Positions 26,398 to 42,612 of a DNA stretch of 64,000 nucleotides are shown here, piece after piece. Positions within the stretch are counted from its first letter, which is position 1; each line of letters opens with the position of its first letter. Position numbers and translations under genes: made by a program. Origin of the DNA: Nocardioides kribbensis (lineage in GTDB: Bacteria; Actinomycetota; Actinomycetes; Propionibacteriales; Nocardioidaceae); NCBI RefSeq assembly GCF_015070375.1, contig NZ_JADCLL010000003.1:45941-109940 (forward strand), written 5' to 3'. Under the pieces are notes generated by a model, which had not been told where the DNA came from, did no database searches, and was given only the letters and a program-made list of their open reading frames with translations.

Positions 26398-26470
26398 CCG
26401 GTATGTGACCCCACTCACCCCATCGGGTCCGTTCGGGGGGGCGGTATGGCCCATGCGGTTCACTGGGGCC

Positions 26471-27421
26471 ATGGCCTCCCGGACGCCCCAGCAGGACGAC
26501 CGCACCGACGACGCCCACGACGTGGCCGTCTCCGAGGAGCTCCTCGCTCCGGTGCGCCCCGACCTCGAGCTGTGCTACCAGACCTTCGGCGACCCCGACG
26601 ACGAGCCGCTGCTGCTCGTGATGGGCCTCGGCGGCCCGATGACCTGGTGGGACGCCGAGCTGTGCCGCATGCTCGCGCGCCGGGGCTTCTACGTCGTGCG
26701 CTACGACAACCGCGACACCGGCCGCTCCAGCCGGATGCCCGGGCGGGTCGGGCGCACCGCCCTGGTGCGGGCCTTCGCCGGCACCAAGGTGCGCGCTCCC
26801 TACTCCATGGCCGACCTGGCCGGCGACGCCGTCGCGCTGCTCGACCACCTCGGGGTGCAGTCGGCCCACCTGGCCGGGGTCTCGATGGGCGGCATGATCG
26901 TGCAGACCGTCGCGATCGCCGAGCCCTCCCGGGTCAGGTCGGTGGCCAGCATCATGTCGACCACCGGCAAGCGCACGGTCGGCTGGCAGCACCCCTCCCT
27001 CCTGCCGGCGCTGATCGCCCGGACCGGCGCCGGCCGCGAGGCCTACGTGCGCTCCAGCGAGAAGATGTGGCAGCTCATCGGCTCCCCCGCCTACCCCCAG
27101 ACCGAGGAGGAGCGCCGCGCCCGCGCCGAGGAGACCTTCGACCGGGGCGTCAGCGCCCACGGCGTGATGCGCCAGATGCTCGCCATCCTCACCCAGCCCG
27201 ACCGTGCCCCCCGCCTGCGCGCGGTGACGGCGCCCGCGGTCGTCGTGCACGGCCTGGCCGACAAGATGGTCCACGTCTCCGGCGGCCGCGCCACCGCCCG
27301 CGCCCTGCCCGGCGCGGAGCTGCTGCTGGTCGACGGCATGGGCCACGACATGCCCCCCGCCCTCTTCGAGACCTTCGTCGCCGCGATCCGGCGTACGGCG
27401 GACCGCGCCCGGCCGGCCTGA
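26471..27421 (+). CDS. Alpha/beta hydrolase
   Basis: A 316-residue alpha/beta hydrolase. LLLVMGLGGPMTWWD, VVRYDNRDTGRSS, AGVSMGGMIVQTVA (nucleophile Ser), a late Asp in HGLADKMV and MGHDMPP (His) complete a normal triad. It resembles the aclacinomycin methylesterase/RdmC-like group, but the substrate is unknown. I chose the ATG at 26471. Upstream in-frame ATG codons would add non-conserved residues. Confidence 0.82.
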   Translation: MASRTPQQDDRTDDAHDVAVSEELLAPVRPDLELCYQTFGDPDDEPLLLVMGLGGPMTWWDAELCRMLARRGFYVVRYDNRDTGRSSRMPGRVGRTALVRAFAGTKVRAPYSMADLAGDAVALLDHLGVQSAHLAGVSMGGMIVQTVAIAEPSRVRSVASIMSTTGKRTVGWQHPSLLPALIARTGAGREAYVRSSEKMWQLIGSPAYPQTEEERRARAEETFDRGVSAHGVMRQMLAILTQPDRAPRLRAVTAPAVVVHGLADKMVHVSGGRATARALPGAELLLVDGMGHDMPPALFETFVAAIRRTADRARPA

Positions 27422-27479
27422 CCCGGCCCGACGCGGCCCGGCCCGCCGGGGCCACCGGTGCTCACCCCTCGCGGTGGAA

Positions 27480-27526
27480 GGGGTGGACATCCGCTCCGGG
27501 GAGGACTAGACGTGTGGGTCCACCCC
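27480..27526. promoter_or_regulatory. Inverted repeat upstream of lpqY
   Basis: GGGGTGGAC (27480-27488) and GTCCACCCC (27518-27526) are perfect 9-bp arms 29 bp apart in the promoter/leader of the sugar importer. They may form an mRNA hairpin just before the ribosome binding site (GGAGAGG) or be two half-sites for a regulator. Confidence 0.35.
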
Positions 27527-27545
27527 GGACCGGAGAGGCTCCCCC

Positions 27546-28922
27546 ATGCATCGAAGCGCCCCACCCTCCACCAGCGCGGGGGGCGGTGACACTCCCCTCC
27601 CCGCGCCCCCGCACCGATCCCGGCTCCCCCGTGCGGCCCGCCGGCCGCGCCGCACGATCGCGGGCCTGGCCGGCCTGGCGCTGGCCTCGAGCCTGCTGGC
27701 CGCCTGCGGCAGCGACGGCAAGCCGGTGCTCAACTGGTACATCAACCCCGACGGCCAGGCCACGCTCACCCAGCTCGCCGCCGACTGCAGCACCGACGAC
27801 TACGACATCGAGATCCAGCTGCTGCCCACCGGCGCCACCGACCAGCGCACGCAGCTGGCCCGGCGCCTCGCGGCCTCCGACTCCGAGACCGACCTGATGA
27901 GCCTCGACCCGGTCTTCGTGCCGGAGTTCGCCAACGCCGGGTGGATCGCGGAGTGGCCCGAGGAGCTGGCCTCGCAGGTCGTCGACGACGACGTGCTCTC
28001 CGGCCCCGCCGAGACCGTGCGCTGGGACGACGGCGTCTACGCCGCGCCGCAGTGGGCCAACACCCAGGTGCTCTGGTACCGCAAGTCGCTGGCCGAGGCC
28101 GCCGGCCTCGACATGAGCCGGCCGGTCACCTGGTCGCAGGTCATCGAGGCCGCCGCCGACCAGGGCGGCACCGTCGGCGTGCAGGCCGACCGCTACGAGG
28201 CCTACATGGTGTGGATCAACTCGCTGGTCGCCGGCGCCGGGGGCGACATCGTCTCCGACACCGAGGCCGGCAGCGAGGCCCAGGTCGACATCGACTCCGA
28301 GGCCGGCCGGGCCGCCGCCACCGTCGTGCAGGAGCTCGCCGAGTCGGGCGCCGCCCAGCCCGACCTGTCGGTCTCCCGCGAGGGCACCAGCCTGCCCTTC
28401 ATGTTCGACGGGCCGGGTGAGTTCATGACCAACTGGACCTTCGTCTACAAGAACTACGAGCCCACCGAGGGCGGCGCCTTCACCCAGGAGCAGTTCGACG
28501 ACCTGGGCTGGGCGCGCTACCCCCAGACCGTCGAGGGCGAGGAGTCCCGGCCCCCGGTCGGCGGCATCGACATCGCGGTCGGGGAGTTCACCGAGAACAA
28601 GGACTGGGCCTTCGAGGCCGCGCAGTGCGTGTCCTCCCCCGAGGCCCAGCAGCAGCTGGCCGTCACCGACGGCCTGATGCCCTCGCGGCAGTCGGTCTAC
28701 GACGCCCAGGAGCTCGTCGACGCCTTCGACCCCAGCCTGCTGAGCCTCTTCCAGGAGAGCCTCGAGGCCGGCGCCCCGCGACCCAAGAGCGCCTACTACA
28801 ACCTCATCTCGGGTGCGATCCAGGCCTCGTGGCACTCGCCCACCGAGGTCGACCCCGACACCACGCCCGCCGAGTCGGCGGACTACCTGCGTGAGGTCCT
28901 GCGCTCGGAGGCCCTGCTGTGA
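27546..28922 (+). CDS. lpqY: LpqY-type sugar ABC transporter substrate-binding lipoprotein
   Basis: A 458-residue substrate-binding lipoprotein. The signal peptide ends in LAAC near residue 54. LARRLAASDSETDLMSLDPVF, FANAGWIAEWPEEL, YAAPQWANTQVLWYRKSL and AYMVWINSLVAGAGGDIVSD follow the layout of mycobacterial LpqY, which captures trehalose released from the mycomembrane. Nocardioides-type bacteria lack mycolic acids, so the ligand may be environmental trehalose or a similar disaccharide. It is the first gene of a four-gene importer, with permease, permease and ATPase following. GAGAGG precedes the ATG. Confidence 0.85.
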   Translation: MHRSAPPSTSAGGGDTPLPAPPHRSRLPRAARRPRRTIAGLAGLALASSLLAACGSDGKPVLNWYINPDGQATLTQLAADCSTDDYDIEIQLLPTGATDQRTQLARRLAASDSETDLMSLDPVFVPEFANAGWIAEWPEELASQVVDDDVLSGPAETVRWDDGVYAAPQWANTQVLWYRKSLAEAAGLDMSRPVTWSQVIEAAADQGGTVGVQADRYEAYMVWINSLVAGAGGDIVSDTEAGSEAQVDIDSEAGRAAATVVQELAESGAAQPDLSVSREGTSLPFMFDGPGEFMTNWTFVYKNYEPTEGGAFTQEQFDDLGWARYPQTVEGEESRPPVGGIDIAVGEFTENKDWAFEAAQCVSSPEAQQQLAVTDGLMPSRQSVYDAQELVDAFDPSLLSLFQESLEAGAPRPKSAYYNLISGAIQASWHSPTEVDPDTTPAESADYLREVLRSEALL

Positions 28923-29893
28923 GCGCCGTGGCGCCCCCGGCCCGGGGCGAGGAGCGCGAGGCCACCGACAACCGTCGCGACCGGCGCAAGGACAAGCGCC
29001 CGGAGCTCTCCGACCGGGCCCGTCACGAGCAGCGCCTCGGCCAGCGGCTGGTCGCCCCGGCCGTGGTCATCATGCTGCTGGTCACGGCGTTCCCGATCCT
29101 GCGCGCGCTCTACCTGTCGTTCTACACCTACTCGCTGACCTCTCCCGAGGACCGCGCGTTCATCGGGATCGACAACTACGTCACGGCCCTGACCGACGGG
29201 CTGTTCTGGCGCGACATCGGCGTGACCGTGCTCTACATGGTGGTCACGGTCGCCATCGAGCTGGTGATCGGCTTCGCCTTCGCGATGGTCATGCACCGCG
29301 TGGTCTTCGCCCGCGGCATCATCCGGACCTCGATCCTGATCCCCTACGGCATCATCACCGTGGTCTCCGGCTTCGCCTGGCAGTTCGCGTTCACATACCA
29401 GAACGGCTTCATCAACGGCTGGCTGCCGGGGATCAGCGACTCCTTCAACTGGTTCGGCGAGACCACGCCCGCGGTCATCGCGATCATGGTCTCGGAGATC
29501 TGGAAGACCACGCCCTTCATGTCGCTGCTGCTGCTGGCGGGCCTGGCCCAGGTCAGCGACGACATGATCGAGGCGGCCAAGGTCGACGGGGCCACCTGGT
29601 GGCAGCGGCTGTGGCGGGTGATCCTGCCCAACATGCGTGCGGCGATCATGGTCGCGGTGCTCTTCCGGGCCCTCGACGCCTACCGGATCTTCGACAACAT
29701 CTTCGTCATGACCAGCGGTGCCGTGGGCACCGAGTCGATCTCGTTCCTGGTCTACCGCCAGACCATCGAGCAGTTCCAGCTCGGCATGGGCTCGGCCCTG
29801 TCGGTGCTGCTGTTCCTCTCGGTGCTGCTGGTGGCCTTCCTGATCGTCAAGCTGTTCCGGGTCGACCTGGCCAAGGCACGAGGAGAGGGGTGA
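28919..29893 (+). CDS. sugA: Sugar ABC transporter permease (SugA-like)
   Basis: A 324-residue MalF-type permease with six membrane helices and an ~40-residue charged N-terminus. The coupling loop IEAAKVDGATWWQRLWRVILPNMRAA is the family EAA motif. The GTG start overlaps the lpqY stop by 4 nt. Confidence 0.85.
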   Translation: MSAVAPPARGEEREATDNRRDRRKDKRPELSDRARHEQRLGQRLVAPAVVIMLLVTAFPILRALYLSFYTYSLTSPEDRAFIGIDNYVTALTDGLFWRDIGVTVLYMVVTVAIELVIGFAFAMVMHRVVFARGIIRTSILIPYGIITVVSGFAWQFAFTYQNGFINGWLPGISDSFNWFGETTPAVIAIMVSEIWKTTPFMSLLLLAGLAQVSDDMIEAAKVDGATWWQRLWRVILPNMRAAIMVAVLFRALDAYRIFDNIFVMTSGAVGTESISFLVYRQTIEQFQLGMGSALSVLLFLSVLLVAFLIVKLFRVDLAKARGEG

Positions 29894-29898
29894 GCGGC

Positions 29899-30732
29899 AT
29901 GAAGCAGAAGATCGGACTCGTGGTCGGCGTCGGCCTGATCCTGGTGTGGTGCCTGCTGCCGGTGGTGTGGATCGTCTCGCTGTCCTTCAAGGACGCCGTC
30001 GCGGTCACCAACGGCAGCCCGGGCTTCTTCCCGGCCGACGGCGCGTTCGCCGGGCTCGACAACTACCGCGACGCCTGGGGCAACGACCAGTTCCGTCGCG
30101 CGATCGTCAACTCCCTGGGCATCAGCCTGATCTCGACCACGCTGTCGGTGATCCTGGCGACGCTGGCCGCCTACGCCATCGCGCGCCTGGAGTTCCGCGG
30201 CAAGAAGCTGGTGCTGACCACGGCGCTGGCCATCGCGATGTTCCCGGTGGTCTCGCTGGTCAGCCCGCTGTTCGACATGTGGCGCGCGATCGGGCTCTAC
30301 GACACCTGGCCCGGCCTGATCATCCCCTACATGTCCTTCACGCTGCCGCTGGCGATCTGGACCCTGTCGGCCTTCTTCCGCGAGATCCCGTGGGAGATGG
30401 AGCAGGCGGCCCAGGTCGACGGCGCCACGTCGTGGCAGGCCTTCCGCAAGGTGATCGTGCCGCTCGCGGCGCCCGGGGTCTTCACCGCGGCGATCCTGAC
30501 GTTCTTCTTCGCGTGGAACGACTTCGTCTTCGGCATCACCCTGACCTCGACGGAGGCGGCCCGGCCCATCCCGGCGTCGCTGTCCTTCTTCGTCGGCGCC
30601 GACCCGTTCAACCGGCCGGCCTCGCTGCTGGCCGCGGGAGCCGTCATCGCGACGATCCCGATCGTCATCATCGTCCTGATTTTCCAGCGCAAGATCGTGG
30701 CCGGGCTGACGTCCGGCGCGGTGAAGGGGTGA
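29899..30732 (+). CDS. sugB: Sugar ABC transporter permease (SugB-like)
   Basis: A 277-residue MalG-type permease with six helices. The EAA loop is EQAAQVDGATSWQAFRKVIVPLAAPG, and FFFAWNDFVFGITLT is typical. I use the ATG at 29899 with GGAG upstream. A GTG at 29890 overlapping the sugA stop is also possible. sugC starts 7 nt after the stop. Confidence 0.85.
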   Translation: MKQKIGLVVGVGLILVWCLLPVVWIVSLSFKDAVAVTNGSPGFFPADGAFAGLDNYRDAWGNDQFRRAIVNSLGISLISTTLSVILATLAAYAIARLEFRGKKLVLTTALAIAMFPVVSLVSPLFDMWRAIGLYDTWPGLIIPYMSFTLPLAIWTLSAFFREIPWEMEQAAQVDGATSWQAFRKVIVPLAAPGVFTAAILTFFFAWNDFVFGITLTSTEAARPIPASLSFFVGADPFNRPASLLAAGAVIATIPIVIIVLIFQRKIVAGLTSGAVKG

Positions 30733-30739
30733 CCTCGTC

Positions 30740-31945
30740 GTGGCTTCCATCCAGATGAAGAACATCGTCAAGAAGTACGGCGACGGCTTCCCGGCCGTGA
30801 ACGACGTGTCGATCGACATCGCCGACGGGGAGTTCGTCATTCTCGTGGGCCCCTCGGGCTGCGGGAAGTCGACGCTGCTGCGGATGATCGTCGGCCTGGA
30901 GGACATCACCTCCGGCGACATGGTCATCGGCGAGAAGCGGGTCAACGACCTGGCCCCCCGCGACCGCAACCTGGCCATGGTCTTCCAGAACTACGCCCTC
31001 TACCCCCACCTCAGCGTCTACGAGAACATCGCGTTCCCGCTGCGCCTGGCCGGGGCCAAGGACGAGGAGGTCGACGCCAAGGTGCGCGAGGCCTCGAAGA
31101 CCCTCGAGCTCGACGAGCACCTCGAGCGCAAGCCGGCCAACCTCTCGGGCGGCCAGCGCCAGCGGGTGGCGATGGGGCGCGCGATCGTGCGCGACGCCGA
31201 CGCGTTCCTCTTCGACGAGCCGCTGTCGAACCTCGACGCCAAGCTGCGCGGGCAGATGCGCAGCGAGATCGCGCGGCTGCAGAAGAAGCTGGGCATCACC
31301 ACCGTCTACGTCACCCACGACCAGACCGAGGCGATGACCCTGGGCGACCGCGTCGCGGTGCTCAAGCGCGGCCTGCTCCAGCAGCTGGCGAGCCCGCGCG
31401 AGCTCTACGGCAATCCGTGCAACCTCTTCGTGGCCGGCTTCATCGGCTCCCCGCCGATGAACTTCCTGCCCGCCGAGGTCGACGGCACCACCGTCACGCT
31501 GCCCTTCGGCAGCGTGCAGATCTCGGCCGAGAAGGCCGAGCGGGTCGCCGGCAAGGGCCTGCTCATCGCGGGCATCCGCCCCGAGGCCTTCGAGGACGCC
31601 TCCGTGGTCGACTCCGGGCGCGAGGGCTCCACCTTCCGCGCGACCGTCGAGGTCGTGGAGTGGCTGGGCAACGAGGCCTACGCCTACATCCCCTTCGAGG
31701 CCCCGCCGGAGGTGCAGCAGCAGCTGCAGCAGCTCGAGCGCGACCTCGACGGGGAGTCGCTGCGCACCCAGCTGGTGGTCGGGCTGGACGGCTCCAGCCG
31801 GATCGCGGAGGGCGACGAGGCCGAGATCTGGGTCGACACCTCCAAGATGCACCTTTTCGACCCGAGCACGGGTGAGAACCTCACCATCGACCACGACCAC
31901 GCCGGCGAGGTGCCCGCCCGGGCCCTCGAGCCCACCCCGGGCTGA
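30740..31945 (+). CDS. sugC: Sugar ABC transporter ATP-binding protein (SugC-like)
   Basis: A 401-residue MalK/UgpC-type ATPase. Walker A GPSGCGKST, Q-loop VFQNYALYPHL, signature LSGGQRQRVAMGRAI, Walker B FLFDEPLSNLD and switch THDQTEAM are all intact. The C-terminal regulatory OB domain (residues ~240-385) includes AGIRPEAFEDA. It completes the lpqY-sugABC operon and starts at a GTG. Confidence 0.9.
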   Translation: MASIQMKNIVKKYGDGFPAVNDVSIDIADGEFVILVGPSGCGKSTLLRMIVGLEDITSGDMVIGEKRVNDLAPRDRNLAMVFQNYALYPHLSVYENIAFPLRLAGAKDEEVDAKVREASKTLELDEHLERKPANLSGGQRQRVAMGRAIVRDADAFLFDEPLSNLDAKLRGQMRSEIARLQKKLGITTVYVTHDQTEAMTLGDRVAVLKRGLLQQLASPRELYGNPCNLFVAGFIGSPPMNFLPAEVDGTTVTLPFGSVQISAEKAERVAGKGLLIAGIRPEAFEDASVVDSGREGSTFRATVEVVEWLGNEAYAYIPFEAPPEVQQQLQQLERDLDGESLRTQLVVGLDGSSRIAEGDEAEIWVDTSKMHLFDPSTGENLTIDHDHAGEVPARALEPTPG

Positions 31946-31961
31946 GCCGACCCGCACGACG

Positions 31962-32001
31962 CGAGACCGGCGCGCCCCCCGTGGGGGACGCGCCGGTCTC
32001 G
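31962..32001. terminator. Bidirectional hairpin between sugC and the MsiK-like gene
   Basis: Perfect 13-bp arms CGAGACCGGCGCG (31962-31974) and CGCGCCGGTCTCG (31989-32001) with a C/G-rich loop, placed between convergent genes. Confidence 0.7.
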
Positions 32002-32023
32002 TCGTACGTCGGGGGCCTGCGGC

Positions 32024-33106
<1,083 letters not shown>

Positions 33107-33169
33107 GATGACCAGCTCCCTTCACCGGCAGGTACGTGCCGGACGATCCGTTGTGAAGTGACTCGGGTC

Positions 33170-33175
33170 ACCCTA
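33170..33175 (-). promoter_or_regulatory. -10 box of the MsiK-like gene
   Basis: TAGGGT on the minus strand, 63 bp before the ATG. The leader between them carries two small hairpins (GTGAC/GTCAC and CCGGCA/TGCCGG) ahead of the ribosome binding site. Confidence 0.4.
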
Positions 33176-33182
33176 GAGCAGG

Positions 33183-33194
33183 GCAAGCGGTTGC
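33183..33194. promoter_or_regulatory. Candidate LacI-family operator upstream of the MsiK-like gene
   Basis: GCAAGCGGTTGC has GCAA/TTGC half-sites around a central CG step, as in GCAAnCGnTTGC operators of LacI-family sugar regulators and PurR. It lies 7 bp upstream of the -10 box, where a bound repressor would block RNA polymerase. The LacI regulator at 59.4-60.4 kb is one possible binder. Confidence 0.45.
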
Positions 33195-33205
33195 GCGAGC
33201 AGTGC

Positions 33206-33880
33206 TCACGGCCGGCGGCCCAGTCGGCGCCGGGGCTCGCCGGGCATCGGCTTGCGCACCACCGTGACCGCCCCCATGAGCGCGAGTCCGCGCACGCGGA
33301 CCACCGGGGAGTCCGCGCGCAGGTCGGGCTCGGTCCTGGCCCGGCCCTCCTCGAAGCTGCCCATGATCCCGGTGCCCTCCACCACGACCCGGGTGCCGGC
33401 GTTGACGGTGAGGTCGACCGAGCCCATGATCGCGCAGGCGTTGACGACGACCTCGCGGGTGGCGAACTGTGCCTGCCGCAGGTCGAGGGTGACCCCGCCC
33501 ATCAGCGCGAACGCGGTGTGGGTGGGGCCTACCAGCCAGGCGCCCCTCCGGTCGCACCCGCTGAGCACCGCGCTGCTGGTGCTCGGCGCGGGCAGCGCGC
33601 CGGGCTGGGAGGCGGCCGGGTACGCCGGGTCCGGGTGGGCCGGCGGGCGCGGGGCCGCGGGCGGGAGCACGGGGAGCCCGCCGTGGCCGGGGAGGTCGGC
33701 CAGCAGGGGCACCAGGTCGGCGTAGGTCTTGGCGGCCTAGGTCGCCTCCAGTCGCTCGTCGAGCTCCTCGAGGTCGAGCCGTCCCTCGCCCGCCGCCCGG
33801 CGCAGGTGCTCGGCCACCTGGTGGCGCTCGGCGTCGGAGATCCGCAGCAGCATCGGGTCCTGGTCGGGACGGGGATCCAT
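33206..33880 (-). pseudogene. DUF1707-domain protein interrupted by an in-frame amber codon
   Basis: From the ATG at 33880 the frame encodes a DUF1707 domain (MLLRISDAERHQVAEHLRRA, RLDLEELDERLEAT) and then hits TAG at 33737-33739. The same frame continues immediately with AAKTYADLVPLLADLPG, the rest of the conserved DUF1707 motif, and then a LiaF-like C-terminal domain (FALMGGVTLDLRQAQF, GIMGSFEEG, RGLALMGAVTVVRK). The family normally has Tyr at this place (YAAKTY), so a single TAC to TAG change explains the break. An intact protein would have 224 residues. It is a recent pseudogene, a sequencing error or, less likely, readthrough. The function of the family is unknown, with possible links to envelope stress. 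Confidence 0.8.
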
Positions 33881-33909
33881 GCGCCCCAGCCTAGGCGGGC
33901 CGGGCGGGG

Positions 33910-38992
<5,083 letters not shown>

Positions 38993-39081
38993 GGACGCCG
39001 TCGACCGTAGCAGCCGCCCCGGGCGCCTTCCAGGGGTCGACCGCGGAGCGGGGTCCTGACCCACGGGGGCGCGTCCAGGCG

Positions 39082-39087
39082 TAGCCT
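39082..39087 (+). promoter_or_regulatory. -10 box of leaderless class I fumarase promoter
   Basis: TAGCCT ends 8 nt before the GTG at 39096. It supports that GTG over a TTG at 39087. Confidence 0.5.
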
Positions 39088-39095
39088 TGCGGCCC

Positions 39096-40796
<1,701 letters not shown>

Positions 40797-40805
40797 CCCG
40801 CCCCC

Positions 40806-40856
40806 GCGACGCACGACGCCCCCGCACCGGTCCGGTGCGGGGGCGTCGTGCGTCGC
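40806..40856. terminator. Strong bidirectional terminator after class I fumarase
   Basis: A 51-bp perfect inverted repeat: 25-bp arms starting GCGACGCACGACG around a single central T. It lies 9 bp after the fumarase stop and 10 bp before the end of the convergent small gene. Confidence 0.8.
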
Positions 40857-40866
40857 CGGGGGTCGC

Positions 40867-41175
40867 TCAGGTACGTCGGGCGCCGGCGTTGGGGTTGGCG
40901 TTGGGTCCCGCAGGCCCCTCGTCGACGGATCCGCTCTCGGCGTCGGGGGCGCCGGCGACGGCCTGGTCGGGCATGATCGGGTCGCCCGCGTCCTCGAGGT
41001 TGCCGACCTCGGAGAGCTGGCCGTCCTGGTCGCCGGGGCCGGGGCGCTCGTGGGCGTTGTCCTTCTCCGCGGCGCGCTCCGGGTCGTGCTCGGTGTAGAG
41101 CTTCGAGTCGGCGGCGTCGGGCTTCGGCGTCGCGTGCTGGGATCCCTGGCCGGTGCCGGCCTCGTGGTCGCTCAT
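40867..41175 (-). CDS. Small acidic disordered protein
   Basis: A 102-residue, hydrophilic, acidic protein without hydrophobic core, rich in Asp, Glu, Gly, Pro and Asn (LYTEHDPERAAEKDNAHERP, PAGPNANPNAGA). It starts at an ATG with AGGAGG upstream, so it is likely translated. I do not recognise the family. The composition is like desiccation or stress-related disordered proteins, but that is only a guess. Confidence 0.65.
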   Translation of the reverse strand: MSDHEAGTGQGSQHATPKPDAADSKLYTEHDPERAAEKDNAHERPGPGDQDGQLSEVGNLEDAGDPIMPDQAVAGAPDAESGSVDEGPAGPNANPNAGARRT

Positions 41176-41304
41176 CGGTCCTCCTCGCGGTCGGCGGGTC
41201 CGACCGTCTCGAACGTACTGCGCAGCGGGCCCGGCCCCGAGCCCACCGGGGGTCCCAGGGCCGATCCGGTCCCAAAGGGTGGGCGCGCCGGCCCGGTGGA
41301 CGGG

Positions 41305-41757
41305 TCAGGCCGCGACGGGCTCGCGGCGTGCGCCCCGGCCGGCGAGCACGTGGTCGAGGGCGAGCCGCCCCGGCACGACACCGAGCACGAGCGCGCCGAG
41401 CCCGAGCGCGGCCACGAGCTCCCAGCCGCCCTCGGCGGCGAAGAGGCCGCTGCCGCGGTGCACGAACCACCACGCGCCGGCCATCGTGGCCGCCACCAGC
41501 AGGCCGGCGACCGGCGTGAGCAGCCCGAGCACGAGCAGGACGCCGCCGCCGAGCTCGGCCACGATCGCGAAGACGGCCGCGGCCGTGGGGGCGGGGATGC
41601 CCAGCTGGGCGAAGCCGTCGGCCGTGGCGCCCACGCCCTGGTCGACGAGCTTCTGCCAGCCGTGGGCGATGAGCACGGCGCCGAGCAGCAGGCGGGCGAT
41701 CAGGAGCACGACGTCCTGCGCGGCGGGGGGCAGACGGTTCCCGAGAACGGTCGACAT
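41305..41757 (-). CDS. DoxX-family membrane protein
   Basis: A 150-residue protein with four membrane helices: LLIARLLLGAVLIAHGWQKL (the DoxX signature), VFAIVAELGGGVLLVLGLLTPVAG, a third at 85-100 and a fourth near 115-135. DoxX proteins take part in membrane redox processes in some actinobacteria. No partner genes are adjacent. GGAGG precedes the ATG. Confidence 0.88.
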   Translation of the reverse strand: MSTVLGNRLPPAAQDVVLLIARLLLGAVLIAHGWQKLVDQGVGATADGFAQLGIPAPTAAAVFAIVAELGGGVLLVLGLLTPVAGLLVAATMAGAWWFVHRGSGLFAAEGGWELVAALGLGALVLGVVPGRLALDHVLAGRGARREPVAA

Positions 41758-41889
41758 GGGGGTTCCTCCAGAAGGGGGCGGGGGTTGGTAGTTGACGTTT
41801 CCACCACCGTAGGGAGCCCGACTGAGAGCGACCTGAGCCCCGCGTGACGGCCGTGTGACGCCCGGGTGACGTCGCGTCCGGCGATGGGC

Positions 41890-41895
41890 GAGGAT
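41890..41895 (+). promoter_or_regulatory. Possible -10 of the spermidine-synthase-like gene
   Basis: GAGGAT (an nAnnnT variant) ends 6 nt before the GTG at 41902. The same bases could act as a Shine-Dalgarno sequence (GAGGA). Either reading favours this GTG. Confidence 0.35.
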
Positions 41896-41901
41896 GACGG
41901 G

Positions 41902-42612
41902 GTGCAGCCCGGAGCCGGTCCCGTCGAGGTCCACCACGTCGAGGTCGCCCGCGCCGAGAGCGCGCGCGGCGAGCTCGTGCTGCGCGAGCGCCGCGGCGAC
42001 GACGGCTCGCGGGCGCTGGAGCTGCGCGCCAACGGCGTCTTCGTCATGGACACCGTGGAGGTGCACACCGAGCGGGCGCTGGCCCGTGCCGCGCTGGAGC
42101 TGTGCGAGGACCCGCGCGACGTCGTCGTCGGTGGTCTGGGCCTGGGCTACACGATGCACGAGGTGCTGGCCGACCCCCGGGTCGAGCGGTGCGCGGTGGT
42201 CGAGGTCGAGGAGGCGCTGGTCGCCTGGATGCGCGACGGCACCGTGCCGCACGGCCCCGCGCTGATGGCCGACGCCCGGGCCCACGTGGTGGTGGCCGAC
42301 GTCGCGGTCGCCCTCGCCGAGGCGCGCCCCGCGTCGTACGACCTGCTGCTGCTCGACGTCGACAACGGACCCGACCACCTCGTGCACGACGCCAACGCCT
42401 CGCTCTACCAGGCGCCGTTCCTCGACCGGGCCCGCAGCGTGCTGCGCTCCGGCGGGGTGCTGGTGGTGTGGTCGGCCGACGCCTCCCCGCGCCTGGAGGA
42501 GACGATGCGCGCGGTGCTGGGCGAGGTCGAGGCGCGCCCCTTCCCCGTGCGCCTGCAGGAGCGCGAGGAGACGTACTGGCTCTACGTCTCGCGGGTACCG
42601 TCCCAGGTGTGA
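41902..42612 (+). CDS. Spermidine-synthase-like / SAM-dependent methyltransferase-fold protein
   Basis: A 236-residue Rossmann-fold protein of the spermidine synthase-like group. [36 protein letters not shown] (nucleotide motif I), [16 protein letters not shown] and [17 protein letters not shown] are visible. The polyamine-binding Asp pair is not clearly conserved, so it may be an orphan methyltransferase. The start could also be an ATG at 41884. Its stop overlaps the fumC GTG by 4 nt, implying co-translation with fumarase. Confidence 0.8.
   Translation: MQPGAGPVEVHHVEVARAESARGELVLRERRGDDGSRALELRANGVFVMDTVEVHTERALARAALELCEDPRDVVVGGLGLGYTMHEVLADPRVERCAVVEVEEALVAWMRDGTVPHGPALMADARAHVVVADVAVALAEARPASYDLLLLDVDNGPDHLVHDANASLYQAPFLDRARSVLRSGGVLVVWSADASPRLEETMRAVLGEVEARPFPVRLQEREETYWLYVSRVPSQV

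Noticed and set aside
33107..33205. msiK RNA motif upstream of the MsiK-like gene
   Set aside because: There are two small hairpins, but I could not match the described consensus with confidence.
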